From: Psilocybe azurescens
Taxonomy: Eukaryota > Basidiomycota > Agaricomycetes > Agaricales > Agrocybaceae
NCBI GenBank assembly: GCA_023853785.1
Contig: JAJIRX010000223.1
Location: 53,094 to 117,093 of the forward strand
Length of the DNA: 64,000 nucleotides
Direction: 5' to 3'
The notes under the pieces: generated by a model
Told to the model about the DNA's origin: nothing
What the model saw: only the letters and a program-made list of their open reading frames with translations
Databases searched by the model: none
Part shown: positions 22,101-32,386 of the stretch, piece after piece
How the letters are laid out: each line of letters starts with the position of its first letter
Numbering within the stretch: the first letter of the stretch is position 1
Program-made: the position numbers and the translations under genes

Positions 22101-23685
22101 CTACGACATGCTCTTCTCTCCAAACATATCCAACAAGACCCCACTGAAGCACAAGTGTTTGATTATGGCCTTTTTCTCATTGACCAACTTCTTCGCACCA
22201 CCAACAAAAAACTTGAAGAGTTTGCAGGAATGCCATTGCCTCAAGAAGATTGGGCTGCTGCTATAGGAAATAGATTGATTGCAGAGCAGAGAAACTATGA
22301 CAGAGACAATCAATCTGTTCTGGCTCAACAGCGAATTCCTACTCCCAATCATGGGCAACATTCAGCATTTGATACTATTGTGGCAGCAGTTGAAAGCAAG
22401 AGTGGTCAATGTTTCTTCCTTCATGGTCCAGGAGGTACAGGAAAAACTTATGTGTACAACACTCTGTGCTATTTCCTGCGTGGTGAAGGAAAAATAGTGC
22501 TTTGTGTGGCTTCATCTGGCATTGCATCTCTGCTTCTTATTGGTGGTCGGACATCACATTCCACCTTCAAAATTCCTATCAATATTCATGAGGACTCTCA
22601 CGTGCAGTATTGGTTGCACTTCTGATTTGGTGATATGGGATGAAGCCTCTATGCAAAACCGTTATATTCATGAGGCTGTGGATCACACTTTCAAGGATAT
22701 CCGTAACTCTGACAAGCCATTTGGAGGACTTACTGTTGTGTTTGGTGGAGACTTTAAGCAAATTCTTCCTGTTGTTGTGAAAGGATCAAGAGCACAAATT
22801 GTTGGAGCATGCATGCAGAGGTCACAACTTTGGGGACACATCAAAGTACTCAAGTTGACTGAGAATATGCGTCTGAACACTGCACATGATGAAGAACGGA
22901 AATTTGCACAATGGCAGTTGGATATTGGTCTGGGAAAACATACAGATGAATCTGACAACACAGCACTTCCTGATCATTTCAAATGTGCCAATAATACTGT
23001 TGGATCTCTGATTGATACAATTTATCCTGGAATCCAGTAGACCACTGGGCATAATGACAAATATTATGCTGAACAGACAATTCTGTGTAGCAGGAATGAT
23101 GATGTGGATGATCTGAACAAAACTATTCTTAACAAATTTCCTGGAGAAGAAAAGGTGTTTCACAGTGCTGATAGCATTTTGAATAATCGTGGACATGGTG
23201 ATGAAGGAATTCTGATGTATCCAGTGGAGTACCTGAACACAATCAACTGTTCAGGTCTTCCTTTAGCCAAGCTGGCACTGAAATTTGGTTGCCCTATTAT
23301 AATTTTATGGAATTTGAATGCAAGTGAGGGAGTGTGCAATGGATCGAGAGGGATTGTGACAAGAATGGGGAACCGTGTTTTGGAAGTTCAACTATTGACA
23401 GGAGATAGAGCAGGGGAGACAGTTTTTATTCCATGGATTGGGCTGACACTGACGGACACACAAGTTCCATTTGAATTTTGCCGACAACAATTTCCTGTGC
23501 GACTGGCATTTGCTATGACGATTAATAAGGCTCAAGGACAATCTGTTTTACATGTTGGACTAAACCTTATTTCTTCACCTTTGCACATGGACAACTATAT
23601 GTTGCTATTTCACGAGTAACATCTGTACACAACATCAAGGCTATTTGGGATGAGAGTTCTGGATTAAGTATAACAAAAATATAGT
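18830..23685 (+). pseudogene. Helitron Rep-helicase (rolling-circle replication initiator plus PIF1-type helicase)
   Basis: The protein would nick and unwind DNA for rolling-circle transposition. Visible parts in order: an exon [26 protein letters not shown] (18,830-), a Pro/Ala-rich linker, a CVNCGALHW motif (19,530), the Helitron-like N domain (FCNHIRQYNNALAMTSLGV onward), the HUH nuclease motif LLHMHMIVFLHP (about 20,975-21,008) and the tyrosine motif YIYKYVYKGHD (about 21,387-21,415). The helicase has Walker A GPGGTGKT (about 22,429-22,452), IWDEAS (22,634), GGDFKQILPV (22,746), INKAQGQ (23,522) and a terminal VAISRVTS. In-frame stops stand at 20,704, 21,474, 21,771, 21,933 and 23,038, and the frame changes near 20,950, 22,600 and 23,575. 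It cannot be translated whole. Confidence 0.85.
19055..19165 (+). repeat. Hexanucleotide (CTGCTC)n microsatellite coding Pro-Ala repeats
   Basis: About 17 near-perfect copies of CTGCTC encode a PA dipeptide run in the linker of the Helitron protein. A second tract of CTC/TCC repeats lies at about 19,366-19,393 and encodes Pro. Confidence 0.85.
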
Positions 23686-23784
23686 GTACCCAGAAGTTCT
23701 TTCTATTGACCATAGTGACTAATTTTTATGTAATATATAAAGTTTTTGTATTGTATAAAATTAATTATTTTTCATGAGGAGTGC

Positions 23785-24070
23785 AGGGGAGATGAGCAAA
23801 GCTCATCTCTGCCAAGATATTATATAAGTGATTGCTATTATTAATTTTTTTTGTAATGAGGCATGAAGTGTTGATAAGAAAGGGGGAATGAGCTTCGCTC
23901 ATTCCCCCAAAACATTACATATATATTTTTAATGAGGTGTGAAGTATTGATAAAAGGGGGAATGAGCTTTGCTCATTCCCAAGACATTATAATTGTGACT
24001 GCTATTATTTATTTTTCAATGAGGAGGCGTAGGCGCCAACAAGCAGGGGTCTGGGGGCGCAGCCCCCAGC
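23785..24070. repeat. Series of perfect hairpins in the H1 3' region
   Basis: Three inverted repeats with the core GATGAGC or GAATGAGC and a 3-nt loop occur at about 23,791-23,807, 23,882-23,908 and 23,956-23,980 (for example GGGGGAATGAGC, TTC, GCTCATTCCCCC). A fourth, different hairpin, CTGGGGGCGCAGCCCCCAG, is at about 24,048-24,068. The same set recurs in H2 at about 26,413-26,433, 26,488-26,516 and 26,588-26,608. Confidence 0.75.
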
Positions 24071-24226
24071 AAGCTATTGACCCTGCTGTGAAGCACAGGG
24101 GGTGAGCAAAGTGAATCCCCCCGACGCATAGCGGCAGGTCATAAAGCTTGTAAACTGCAAGTGCTGAAGTCACATGATATATGCTTAGTCAGCATTACAT
24201 AATGGTTTCTTACATAAGCTTTAAAT

Positions 24227-26735
24227 ATCTATAATATAAGAGAGCACGATGACTAAGGTTACCCGAAAAGGAGAATCAAGTTACCTAATCATGACTAATT
24301 ATTATTAAGCAGACTATTGTGTTTTGGGGCCGGCGCTACGGGACCTTTTGAAACAAACAACCAGAGGCTAATGGCAAACAACAAAATGGGTGCCACAAAG
24401 CCTGGAAAACATTCTGTGCTTAAATAATGAACCCTCAATGTGTCTATGAGCCATACCCAGCTGTATTGAAGCTGCTTTGGGTGGCTCTGAAAACAAAAAA
24501 ATATGCACACTCTTGCATGCACAGTGCACAGTGCACTATGAGCAAGTGGATCAATAAATCTGTGTCAAAGACTATTTGAATGGGACATTTCTGTCTGCAG
24601 ATATTGTGGTTGGTTGACACCTTTGTAATGGAGACTATGTATTGGATAAAAGAGTTAAAAGGCTGAAATAAATACAACTAAATAAATATCAAAACAGGGG
24701 GCATTGTGGACAGTGGAAAAGTTAGTATGAAATGAATTATAGTTGGAACTGTTTAAATAAAGGTGTAGACAGAAAGATAGCACTGGGACACAATTTTACA
24801 ATGGGAAAGGTCAGGGGACAGCTATTTTAAATTTTAATTGTGAAGAGTATAATCTGTAAATTTTAAAATGATACAGTGCTGCAGGTGCTGTGCATAGTAG
24901 AATATTCCAGTTCTCTATGCAAAAGAATGTTATTACAAGTAATCTACACAATAATTGTTCAAGAGTGGGCTGGGGATATATTGTGGAAATGTATAGTAGC
25001 ATGGACATAGCACTAAAGATGGCATGCTTTTGTAGAGACATACTCAAATGTTTTTCGTTAGACATAGAAAGGGTGAAGTGGTGAAATATTGATATTATAT
25101 TTGGTATGGAGGTGTAGAGCACCAATTTAGCAAATCCCAGATGCACTGTGCCATTTAGCTTTATGACTGACACATAGCAGCAGGGGAATTTGTGGATGTG
25201 TGGGTGCTATTTAAATAAAGATTTGGATAGAAAGATAGCACTGAGACATGCCTTTGTAATTGAAAATAGGTGATATACAGTGCTGTATAGGTAGTAAAAT
25301 TAATTTTTAAGAATAAAGCTGGAGTATGCTTTGCCCATGTAGTGGGTAAAATTAAAGAGAGTGTTAACTATTAGGAGTGGGAATTGACATTTGAATTTTA
25401 ATATACTATAGGATATAGATTGATGTGATTAATTCATCTACAGGACCAAAGTGGTGGGGACTGGGAACAGCTATTTGGATTTTGAAGAAAAAAGTGCAAG
25501 TTATAAAATTTAAAATGGCACAGCGCCGCAGGTGCTGTGCATATCAAGATGGTGGATAATGAAAGGGCAGTCAAGTATTATAAGTAATAGAGGCAATAAT
25601 TGGCAAATAATTGAGAGTGGTGATGGGCAGGGATGTAGATTGACTGAGTACAGGGGTGAAGTTGTGGTGGATTAGTTGGAGTGGGTGTAATATGGTTTTA
25701 AATTTTGGTTGGAGATTTGTGAGATTGTTAGATAGAGACAGAGATGTTCACTGTTATTAACTGTCAGTAAAAAAAAGTGAGTATGGAGGTGCTACAAATG
25801 TCTATAGTGAGATAGAGAGATGGAGCAGTGATAAGATGTAGGCCTGAGGATGAAGCAGAAGTGGTGAGTGAGGTGAATGCTCTGTGATATGTTATGAAAA
25901 TTGATTTTAGATTGTAATGTAATATAGGATGTAGATTGATGTGATTAAATTTTGTAGAATTAAAGTAGTGGAGTGTAGAGACAGATATTTTGGTGGTGAA
26001 GAGAAAGAGTGTAAGCTATGAAATTTAAAATAGCATGGCACCTATAGTGCTGTGCCTATGAGGTGAGTGATAGGTAGTAAATGAGTAGTGCAGTATTGTA
26101 TAAAATATAAAGTAGAATAATGATTGATTGGGAGTGGATATGGGTGTGAATATTAAAACAGACATGGTGGCAAAGGTACTGTGGATTAGTTGGAATGGGT
26201 TTAATATGGTCTAAAATTTTAGTTTGAGATAGTTGAAGCAAAAGAAATTTAATGGACACAGTATATAGAATGCTGTGTATAAATATTTGTGTATTTGTTC
26301 AGTGTTATTGACTGAGTATATATAATTTGACTATGAAGATGCTGTGTGCCTCCATAGTGGAATGCAAGAGTGCAACCCCAACAAGCTGTAGGACAGGCTG
26401 TGATGTGTAGGAGGGGATGAGCGCAGCTCATCCTGCAAGAGACTGTTATTATTATTATTTTCATGAGACATGGAGTGTCGATAAAAAGGGGGGGATGAGC
26501 GAAGCTCATTCCCCCCAAAGACATTATGATTATGATTGGTATTATTTATTTTTCAATGAGGAGGCGCAGGGCGCCCGACAAAGCGGGGTCTGGGGCGCAG
26601 CCCCAGCGAAGCTGTTGACCCTGCCGGGGGGGTGAGCGAAGCGAATCCCCGACGCTTGGCGGGGTCATAAAGCTTCGTGCTATTGAAATCACATAATATT
26701 TGTGCTTAGTCAGCATTATATAAGCTTTTACATAA
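24227..26735 (+). mobile_element. Helitron H2 (non-autonomous relative of H1)
   Basis: The first ~180 bp match the first ~260 bp of H1 (TCTATAATATAAGAGAGC, then GTGTTTTGGGGCCGGCGCTA), and the last ~250 bp match the H1 3' end including the hairpins. It has no Rep or helicase sequence; the middle is a set of degenerate long repeats. It starts about 10 bp after the H1 3' end, so it inserted right beside H1. Confidence 0.7.
24780..26080. repeat. Degenerate tandem repeats of about 500-650 bp in H2
   Basis: Three copies of a unit can be aligned by the landmark AAATTTAAAATRGCA...GTGCTGTGC (about 24,860, 25,510 and 26,015) and by GATGTGATTAA (25,415 and 25,937). The copies have diverged strongly. 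No coding function is seen. Confidence 0.55.
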
Positions 26736-27284
26736 TCTATTAAAGTCACATGATATTTGTAATAAATGCGAAATTATAAAATGCACTCAGCAGGAATTGA
26801 ACCAACAGCTTTATATATACTAATTCTACACATACTTTACCAACTACACTATTAATGCTTGTGATATCTTCCACATTTAATGAATTATATACCTTTCTTT
26901 ACAACACCCAATAATATATTCTGGCACTTCCTCTCAAGCTATATCCACATATTATATATCAAAATGATCAGAAAATTGAGGACAATATGCTTGTAATTAT
27001 CTCATCATATGAAAATTATGTCAGCATGTTCAATATGCAAAATACTGTAAAGTTCAAGTTATGTGACTTGTCTGTAGCTCTGGGTTCAATTTTTAATGAA
27101 TGCATTTTTTAAATTTTATTACTTGAATATTGAATGCTCACTTCAAACAAGGATTTCCTTTTGTATATACTGCAGACAGTACCAAATTAGGTGCAGATCT
27201 TTTAATTCCTGGTATGCAACATTTATTTTATTACAGATAATCAGACCTGGAGCTGAGTAGTACCGCTCAGTTTTTTGTTGAAAA
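26736..27284. other. AT-rich remnant of the inner hAT-like element
   Basis: No open frame or terminus is recognised between the H2 end and the GATCAG array. This is the original body of the element at 18,004-27,482 into which the Helitrons inserted. Confidence 0.5.
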
Positions 27285-28650
27285 TAATTGACTCAGTTTC
27301 TGAGTTAGCTGATCAGTTCTGAGTTTTCTGATCAGATCTGTTCAGATCTGTTCAGCCAAAATTTTGGGCAATTGCAGGCCATTTGGTGGTGAAAAGTGTT
27401 TTTGGTCGCTGATCAGAACTGATCGGAAAATCTTAATTTCTGATCAGCGCTGATCAGAACACGTGGGGAGTGACAAGTCCTCTATATGGAGGATGAGTCA
27501 ATTCCAGCTGGACTCCATATGAGTCTTCACCTCTAAATGGCTGGGACATCTGCAAAAAAGGTCACTAAACTCTATGTGGACTCCATCAACTCCATGCCAG
27601 AGTTGGTGGACTCCACATGGAATACCTGGGTGAGGGTAAAGACCTCCAAAAGACTAATAATATGTTGCACCAAAACACTGCTAAACTGTAGTCAGATCAA
27701 ACAGCTACTTGGCATTACAAAAGTGACTGAGCACCATGTGATTCTATATTCACAATGGATATTCATGTTAAGGCTATTTTAAAAACAAAGGATGGTCATA
27801 TACCTTTCTAAATTTGCTGAAGCACTCATGTATATATATTCTTTATTATCTATAATTTTTGAAGTTCTATATTTCCTTGTTCACTCAAAATTGTGAGTGA
27901 ACAAACATGTCAATGAAGAGTTTTAATATGTATGTCATGCAGTGCTCAGTCACTTTTGTAATGCTGAGTAAAGATATACACTATGTAAGACTGCATATCA
28001 ACACAAACAAGAGTATAAAACTGTAGAAAGACATGCAGGAAAATAAGCAGACATATCCCAAGGGCAATGGGAAGACAACAATGATGGGGGAAGGAAAGAG
28101 GATGGGGAAGGAAAGAGAAAGAAAGAAACAGATTTCCCTCATGTGTCTGTATAGCCTCACGCTGCAAAAAAATATTCAGAGTCAACTGAGCAACTACAAT
28201 CACCACGTGCAATACAATCCATAAAAGAAAAATGTTTGAGCCTAAGGCTATATTCTCGTGCTGCCAATAGAAGCGGAAATAACTGAGTGGCCAAATATGA
28301 CCAGATTTAAATATAAATATCACGTGAAAATATTAACTAAAGAGGAAATACTTTCAGGCCTTCTATCTCCTTCTGATCTCCTAATCACTCAATTTGTCAA
28401 CATCAGCCAATCAGCGATTATAACACATGCCGCAAAAAAAAATAATATATTATTATTTATCATTATTGTATCATATCGGTTGGTTGGAAGTAAGCAGCTG
28501 AAAATACCACCTTTTTGAGTAACACGTGCTTAATGTTACAAGGTCACATCATGTTATAAAATAAATCACGTTATCGAAGATAGATTTTGTGACAACAGCA
28601 GGGGTCCCTGGTTAAAGAACGAGTCTATTACTATGTAATAGAACTCGTAA

Positions 28651-28699
28651 TCATTTGGGCTGACGGAATTGAAGGCTCAGATTACTTGGAAGGATAGTA
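28651..28699 (+). pseudogene. 49-bp fragment of the Hsp70-like coding sequence
   Basis: It reads GLTELKAQITWKD, equal to the reverse complement of about 55,346-55,394 in the uninterrupted copy (GLTELKAQISWKD). It sits between the E2 3' end and the TA where the Tc1/mariner element begins, and is the middle piece of the gene whose front is at 6,990-9,379 and whose tail is at 613-170. Confidence 0.85.
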
Positions 28700-29775
28700 C
28701 AGTGCTTTGCATATGAAACTGCCAAACGAAATCATATGGAACTTGTTTGTATGACTTTGCACACAGGCTGATGTGACAAGGGTCTATCCCAAATGAGTGC
28801 TTGACGGACACTGGCCCATACCATGATGATATTCTCCTACTTGTTTATCTTGCTCATCAATGCCTCCTCATCTCTCACAAGAAATCCGCCAGCTGATGGT
28901 TGTATGGAGCAAGGACTTCAAGAAGTCCAACAAAGAGATAGCTGAGCTTGCTGGTTGCTGTGAACGTACTGTCCAAGAGGTTTTGCACCTGGAACATGAG
29001 TATGGTGTGGTTTACAATCCACATGCGCAACTGTGAGGACAACGGCGTGCTCTGGAAATGGGGATGTCAATTACATTTTCTCACTTATTGATGCTAGTCC
29101 TGTTATATACCTTGATGAAGTGCATGTCAGGCTCATTCAGTACTGCAACATCAATGTCTCTCTTTCCACCATCTCACGCACACTGCATAAACTGGCACTT
29201 TCTTGGAAACAAGTATCACCAGCTGCAGCAGAGCGCAATGAGCTTCTTCGCAACTTGGCAAGCTGCTTATGCTGAGATCCCAGCAGACTATATTGTATGG
29301 CTTGATGAATCCAGTGTTGACGACCACACCAATCAACGACAAATGGGCTGGGCTCAAGTTGGACAAGCTTGTGTTCATAGGGAGTTTTTTGTCCATGGAC
29401 AGCGTTACTCCGTGCTCCCTGCCCTCACATGCAACAGCTACATTGCTCTTGACATCTTTGAAGGATCAGTCAACAAAGAAAGGTTCCTTGCATTTCTCAA
29501 TGAACAACTTGTATGTCTTTCCCTCCTTCGCTTTTTCCACCACTTTATCATATTGATCCAAGGCCCCAAAGCTCAATCCATACCCTGGTCCAAATAGTGT
29601 TGTCATCTCGATAACTGCACTATCCACCATGATGAAGACATTGAGAGGCTGATTGTGCATGATTGTGGTCTGTCCTACTTTCTTTTTTCGTTGACTGAAT
29701 TGAAAGCTTATGCTTTATCTAGGTGCTAAACTTATCCACCTTCCACCCTATTCTCCTGACTACAACCCAATTGAA
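28700..29775 (+). pseudogene. Tc1/mariner transposase, N-terminal and central part
   Basis: After the CAGTGCTTTGC terminus, the frame starts at 28,860 with MPPHLSQEIRQLMVVWSKDF...NKEIAELAGCCERTVQEVL, a helix-turn-helix. The catalytic region reads YIVWLDESSVDDHTNQRQMGWA (first Asp), a likely short GTATGT...AG intron near 29,510-29,598, LDNCTIHHDED (second Asp, frame-corrected) and LIHLPPYSPDYNPIEQ (third Asp). The protein would cut and paste DNA at TA sites. Damage: a TGA at 29,034 where CGA is expected, frame changes near 29,060, 29,260 and 29,615, and finally the hAT-like insertion after ATTGAA. The remaining C-terminus is at 982-614. Confidence 0.85.
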
Positions 29776-32386
29776 CAGTACTTCTCACTCCCCCACATAT
29801 TCCCTAGGACTGGAGGGATTGAGAAAGGGAGTGAAGGGAATAGAGGGAATAGAGGGGATTGAAGAGGGAATGAAGGAATTGGAGAGGGAATAGAGGGGAA
29901 TGATGGGGAATGAAGGGGAATAGAGTTATTTATAGCCAATACAGTAATAAAGTGGAATTCCCACAGCTTGAAGCTGAGTAAAAACAATTTCCCACACCTT
30001 TAGGCTGAATATAAAAATAGATTTACACAGTTACCACTACTATCATACATCTACTATACACTGCTTATATAATCCTTATATCATACACCTACTGTACACT
30101 GCTTATATAATCTACCCTGTATCATTGGATTCCAACTAGAATATTTCAATCTATCAATCTTAGTGTAAATTCATGAGTGCAATATAATATATTAATAACT
30201 ATATACTACATTATTATCTACATGCAAAGTCCATTGTAACAAAATAAAATAAAAATAAAAAACATAACAGAGTAAAAAGATGGGCGGGAGGGTATATACT
30301 TGGGTTAAATGAACAAACAAACACATAAATGTAAAAGAAAATAAGAGAACAAAAGAAAAAAAGTGAAAAAAAAATTTAAAAAAAGGGTGGTGGACGGGTG
30401 GTCGTATCAGTCATACATGCCATTGTCGTGGGCGTGGTACGCATCCACCGACGTGTCGTCATCCTTGCAGCCGTTGTGTCCGTTGTGGCCATCATGCGTG
30501 GCCGTCGTACTCAGTGTTGTACATGTCATCGTCGTTGTCTTTGCGGCTGTTGTGGGTGCTGTACATGGGTGTCATACTTGGTGTTGTGTGTGTTGTTGTC
30601 GTGGCTGCTGTGTGTGTTGTACATGTCACAGTACACATCCTGCATGTCATGGTACGCATCCTGCATGCCGTTGTCGTTGTCCCCACGGTCGTGTCCGCTT
30701 TTGTACATACCGTTGTTGTACCGTACATGTTGCATGTGTTGTGGTACGTGCAGTACGTACGCACGCCATCGGTCTATATGAGAAAGAGGGGGAGGGTTAG
30801 TGGCGGCAGTGGGTGGGGTTTGCGACTTACTTTGTGTCGCAGCTGCATTCACATTGCCTCGTTACCTGCCTCGCATATGTAAATGTTCAAAAAATTAACT
30901 TTGATAGGTGGACTCCAGGTGGACTCCAAATAATTCCACTTGAGTCCAACTGTAGTCCAGGTGGAGTTCAATTAGAATCCACCTGGACTCCAGATGGACT
31001 CCAGTTGGGGTTTCAACTTTAACTTCACATAAAATGAAATGGAATCCAGTTGGATTTCAACTGGAATATATTAATAGCTATGTACTACATTATTATTTAG
31101 TTGTGAGATCCATCATTGAAACAAAAAACAAAACAAAAACATAACAGACAAAAAAGCTGGGCAGGAGCGTATGTACTTGGATTAAATGAATGAACAAACA
31201 TATAAATGTAAAACAAAAAGAGAAAGAGAAAACAAAAACAAAAAACAAAAAAAGTGAAAAAGAAGTAAAAATGAAAAAGGGGGCGGGAGGGTGATCATAT
31301 CGGTCGTAGCCCCCGCCGAACGTGTCAGTCAAGTCGACGTGCCATCATTGTTGTGGCCATGGTACGCATCCACCGTGACGTGTTGTCGTCCTTGTCTTTG
31401 TGGCCGTTGCATCCGTCGCACGCGTTGTGGTTGTCGTGACGTGGCCCTGTCTGTTGTGGTTGTCGACGTGTCATCATCATCGTTGTGGCCGTCGTGCATG
31501 CAGCCATTCGCGTTGTACATGTCAGCGGTATGTGCCGTGCGTGTTGTTGTTGTTGTTGGTATGTGTCGCAGTACATGCCATGCACGTTGTTGTTGTTGTT
31601 GTCAGTATGTGTTGTGCCTGCCATTGTAGGTGCTGTCGTCATACTGTACGTGTTGCAGTACATGCCGTACATACACGGTGTGGTTGTTGGCCTATATCAA
31701 AAGGAGGGGGGGGCGGTTAGTGGTGGCGGTATGTGGGATTCACAACTTCACGTGGTGTCGCTGGCCTTGTTCGTCGCCTCCCCTTGTTCCGCCTCGTGCC
31801 CCACCCACCTCGCTTTACCTCGTACTCAATCCCCACCCCCCTCGCTCCCCATCGGTCCGGTGTTGTTGTTGTTGTTGTTGTACTGTGTATGCGTGTACGG
31901 TGTCGTCGCCATCGTACACGGACACATTATCGTCGTGCATGGCCTCGGTTGGTGGTGACGTGATGCATGTCGGGTCGGGTTGGCGGGTGCCTGGCTCCGA
32001 CCGACAACAGCGAGGTGGTGAGGGCACGCACGACGGCCGGCAGTGGGGTGGTGGTGGTCACAGGAAGAGGTGGGGTGGTTGGAGTAACCAACGGACTGAC
32101 GTGGCAACCAAAAGTCATGCATGTGACATTGTTCACTGTTGCCAAGAATTGCCGAGAAATAATATCAAATTTTAAGTCCGTTTATGGTTCCGTTCCAGGG
32201 TATTCCGTTTTGTAAACAGATTCCGTTCAATTCCGCTGCGGAATCCGCCATTCCGCTGGAATTGATATTAAATAAAATAGCAGGGCCTTGTGCCATATTT
32301 TTGCTCTCATTCCGCTGCGGAATCCCCTATTCCGCAGCGGACTCTGGCAGACTCCGGCCGGAATATGTGGGGACACAAAAGCCCTC
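29776..32386 (-). mobile_element. hAT-like element, copy B (2,611 bp), a recombinant
   Basis: It is the reverse complement of copy A along its whole length and, by my count, exactly the same length, with only scattered differences. It starts CAGTACTTCTCACTCCCCCA and ends ...ACAAAAGCCCTC. Its left flank CAATTGAA is the duplication shared with the stub at 983, but its right flank GACTTTTC is the complement of GAAAAGTC, the duplication belonging to copy A. So the two ends come from two different insertion events. Low-complexity exon-like frames occur on the minus strand at 30,492-30,764 and 31,325-31,672. Confidence 0.85.

Larger units (their letters stand above)
18140..24216 (+). mobile_element. 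Helitron H1 (autonomous type, now decayed)
   Basis: The 5' end reads TCTATAATATAAGAGAGCTC after an A, identical in its first 18 bases to the start of H2 at 24,227. The 3' end contains TGCTTAGTCAGCATTA with a small hairpin and stops at about CATAA (uncertain by some 10-20 bp). TGACTAAG near the 5' end and CTTAGTCA near the 3' end are inverted relative to each other. No flanking duplication is seen. The element encodes a Rep-helicase. Confidence 0.75.
18004..27482. mobile_element. hAT-like element with GATCAG/AGATCTG subterminal repeats (inner shell)
   Basis: The ends are CAGTACTTTACACTCCCCCA and, read inward from the right, GAGGACTTGTCACTCCCCAC; both continue into TCTGATCAGC. The flanks are CATATGGA (17,996-18,003) and TATATGGA (27,483-27,490), an 8-bp duplication with one C/T change. 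Motifs CTGATCAG, AGATCTG and relatives fill 18,028-18,120 and 27,285-27,470. Two Helitrons occupy most of the interior; without them about 0.9 kb remains. Confidence 0.8.
16215..27646. mobile_element. hAT-like element with GGACTCC subterminal repeats (outer shell of the nest)
   Basis: The ends are GTGTACTTTACCTCCACCCA and, read inward from the right, GAGGTCTTTACCCTCACCCA; both continue into TCCATGTGGAGTCCACC. The flanks are an exact 8-bp duplication CAAAAGAC (16,207-16,214 and 27,647-27,654). Subterminal DNA at 16,240-16,440, 17,830-17,980 and 27,500-27,620 is dense in TGGAGTCCA/GGACTCCA. Without the element nested at 18,004-27,482 it would be about 1.95 kb. It carries the same kind of low-complexity open frame as the 2.6-kb elements and no transposase. 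Confidence 0.85.
13381..28650 (+). mobile_element. Element E2: Helitron-like insertion hosting all nested elements
   Basis: It begins CTTGTATTGTGGGCCGAGGC (E1: CTTGTGGTGAGGGCCGAGGC) and ends with the hairpin GAGTCTATTAC/GTAATAGAACTC followed by GTAA; the interrupted gene resumes at TCATTTGGGCTGACGG. Near the 5' end, GGGCCGAGGCTTTGCCCGGC can form a hairpin and the following CATTACGAGTCC mirrors the 3' tail. E2's own DNA is 13,381-16,214 plus 27,647-28,650. It contains one small two-exon coding relic. The rest is the stack of hAT-like elements and Helitrons listed separately. Confidence 0.7.

Noticed and set aside
22822..23196. A 124-codon minus-strand frame
   Set aside because: It is antisense to the helicase motifs of the Helitron protein.
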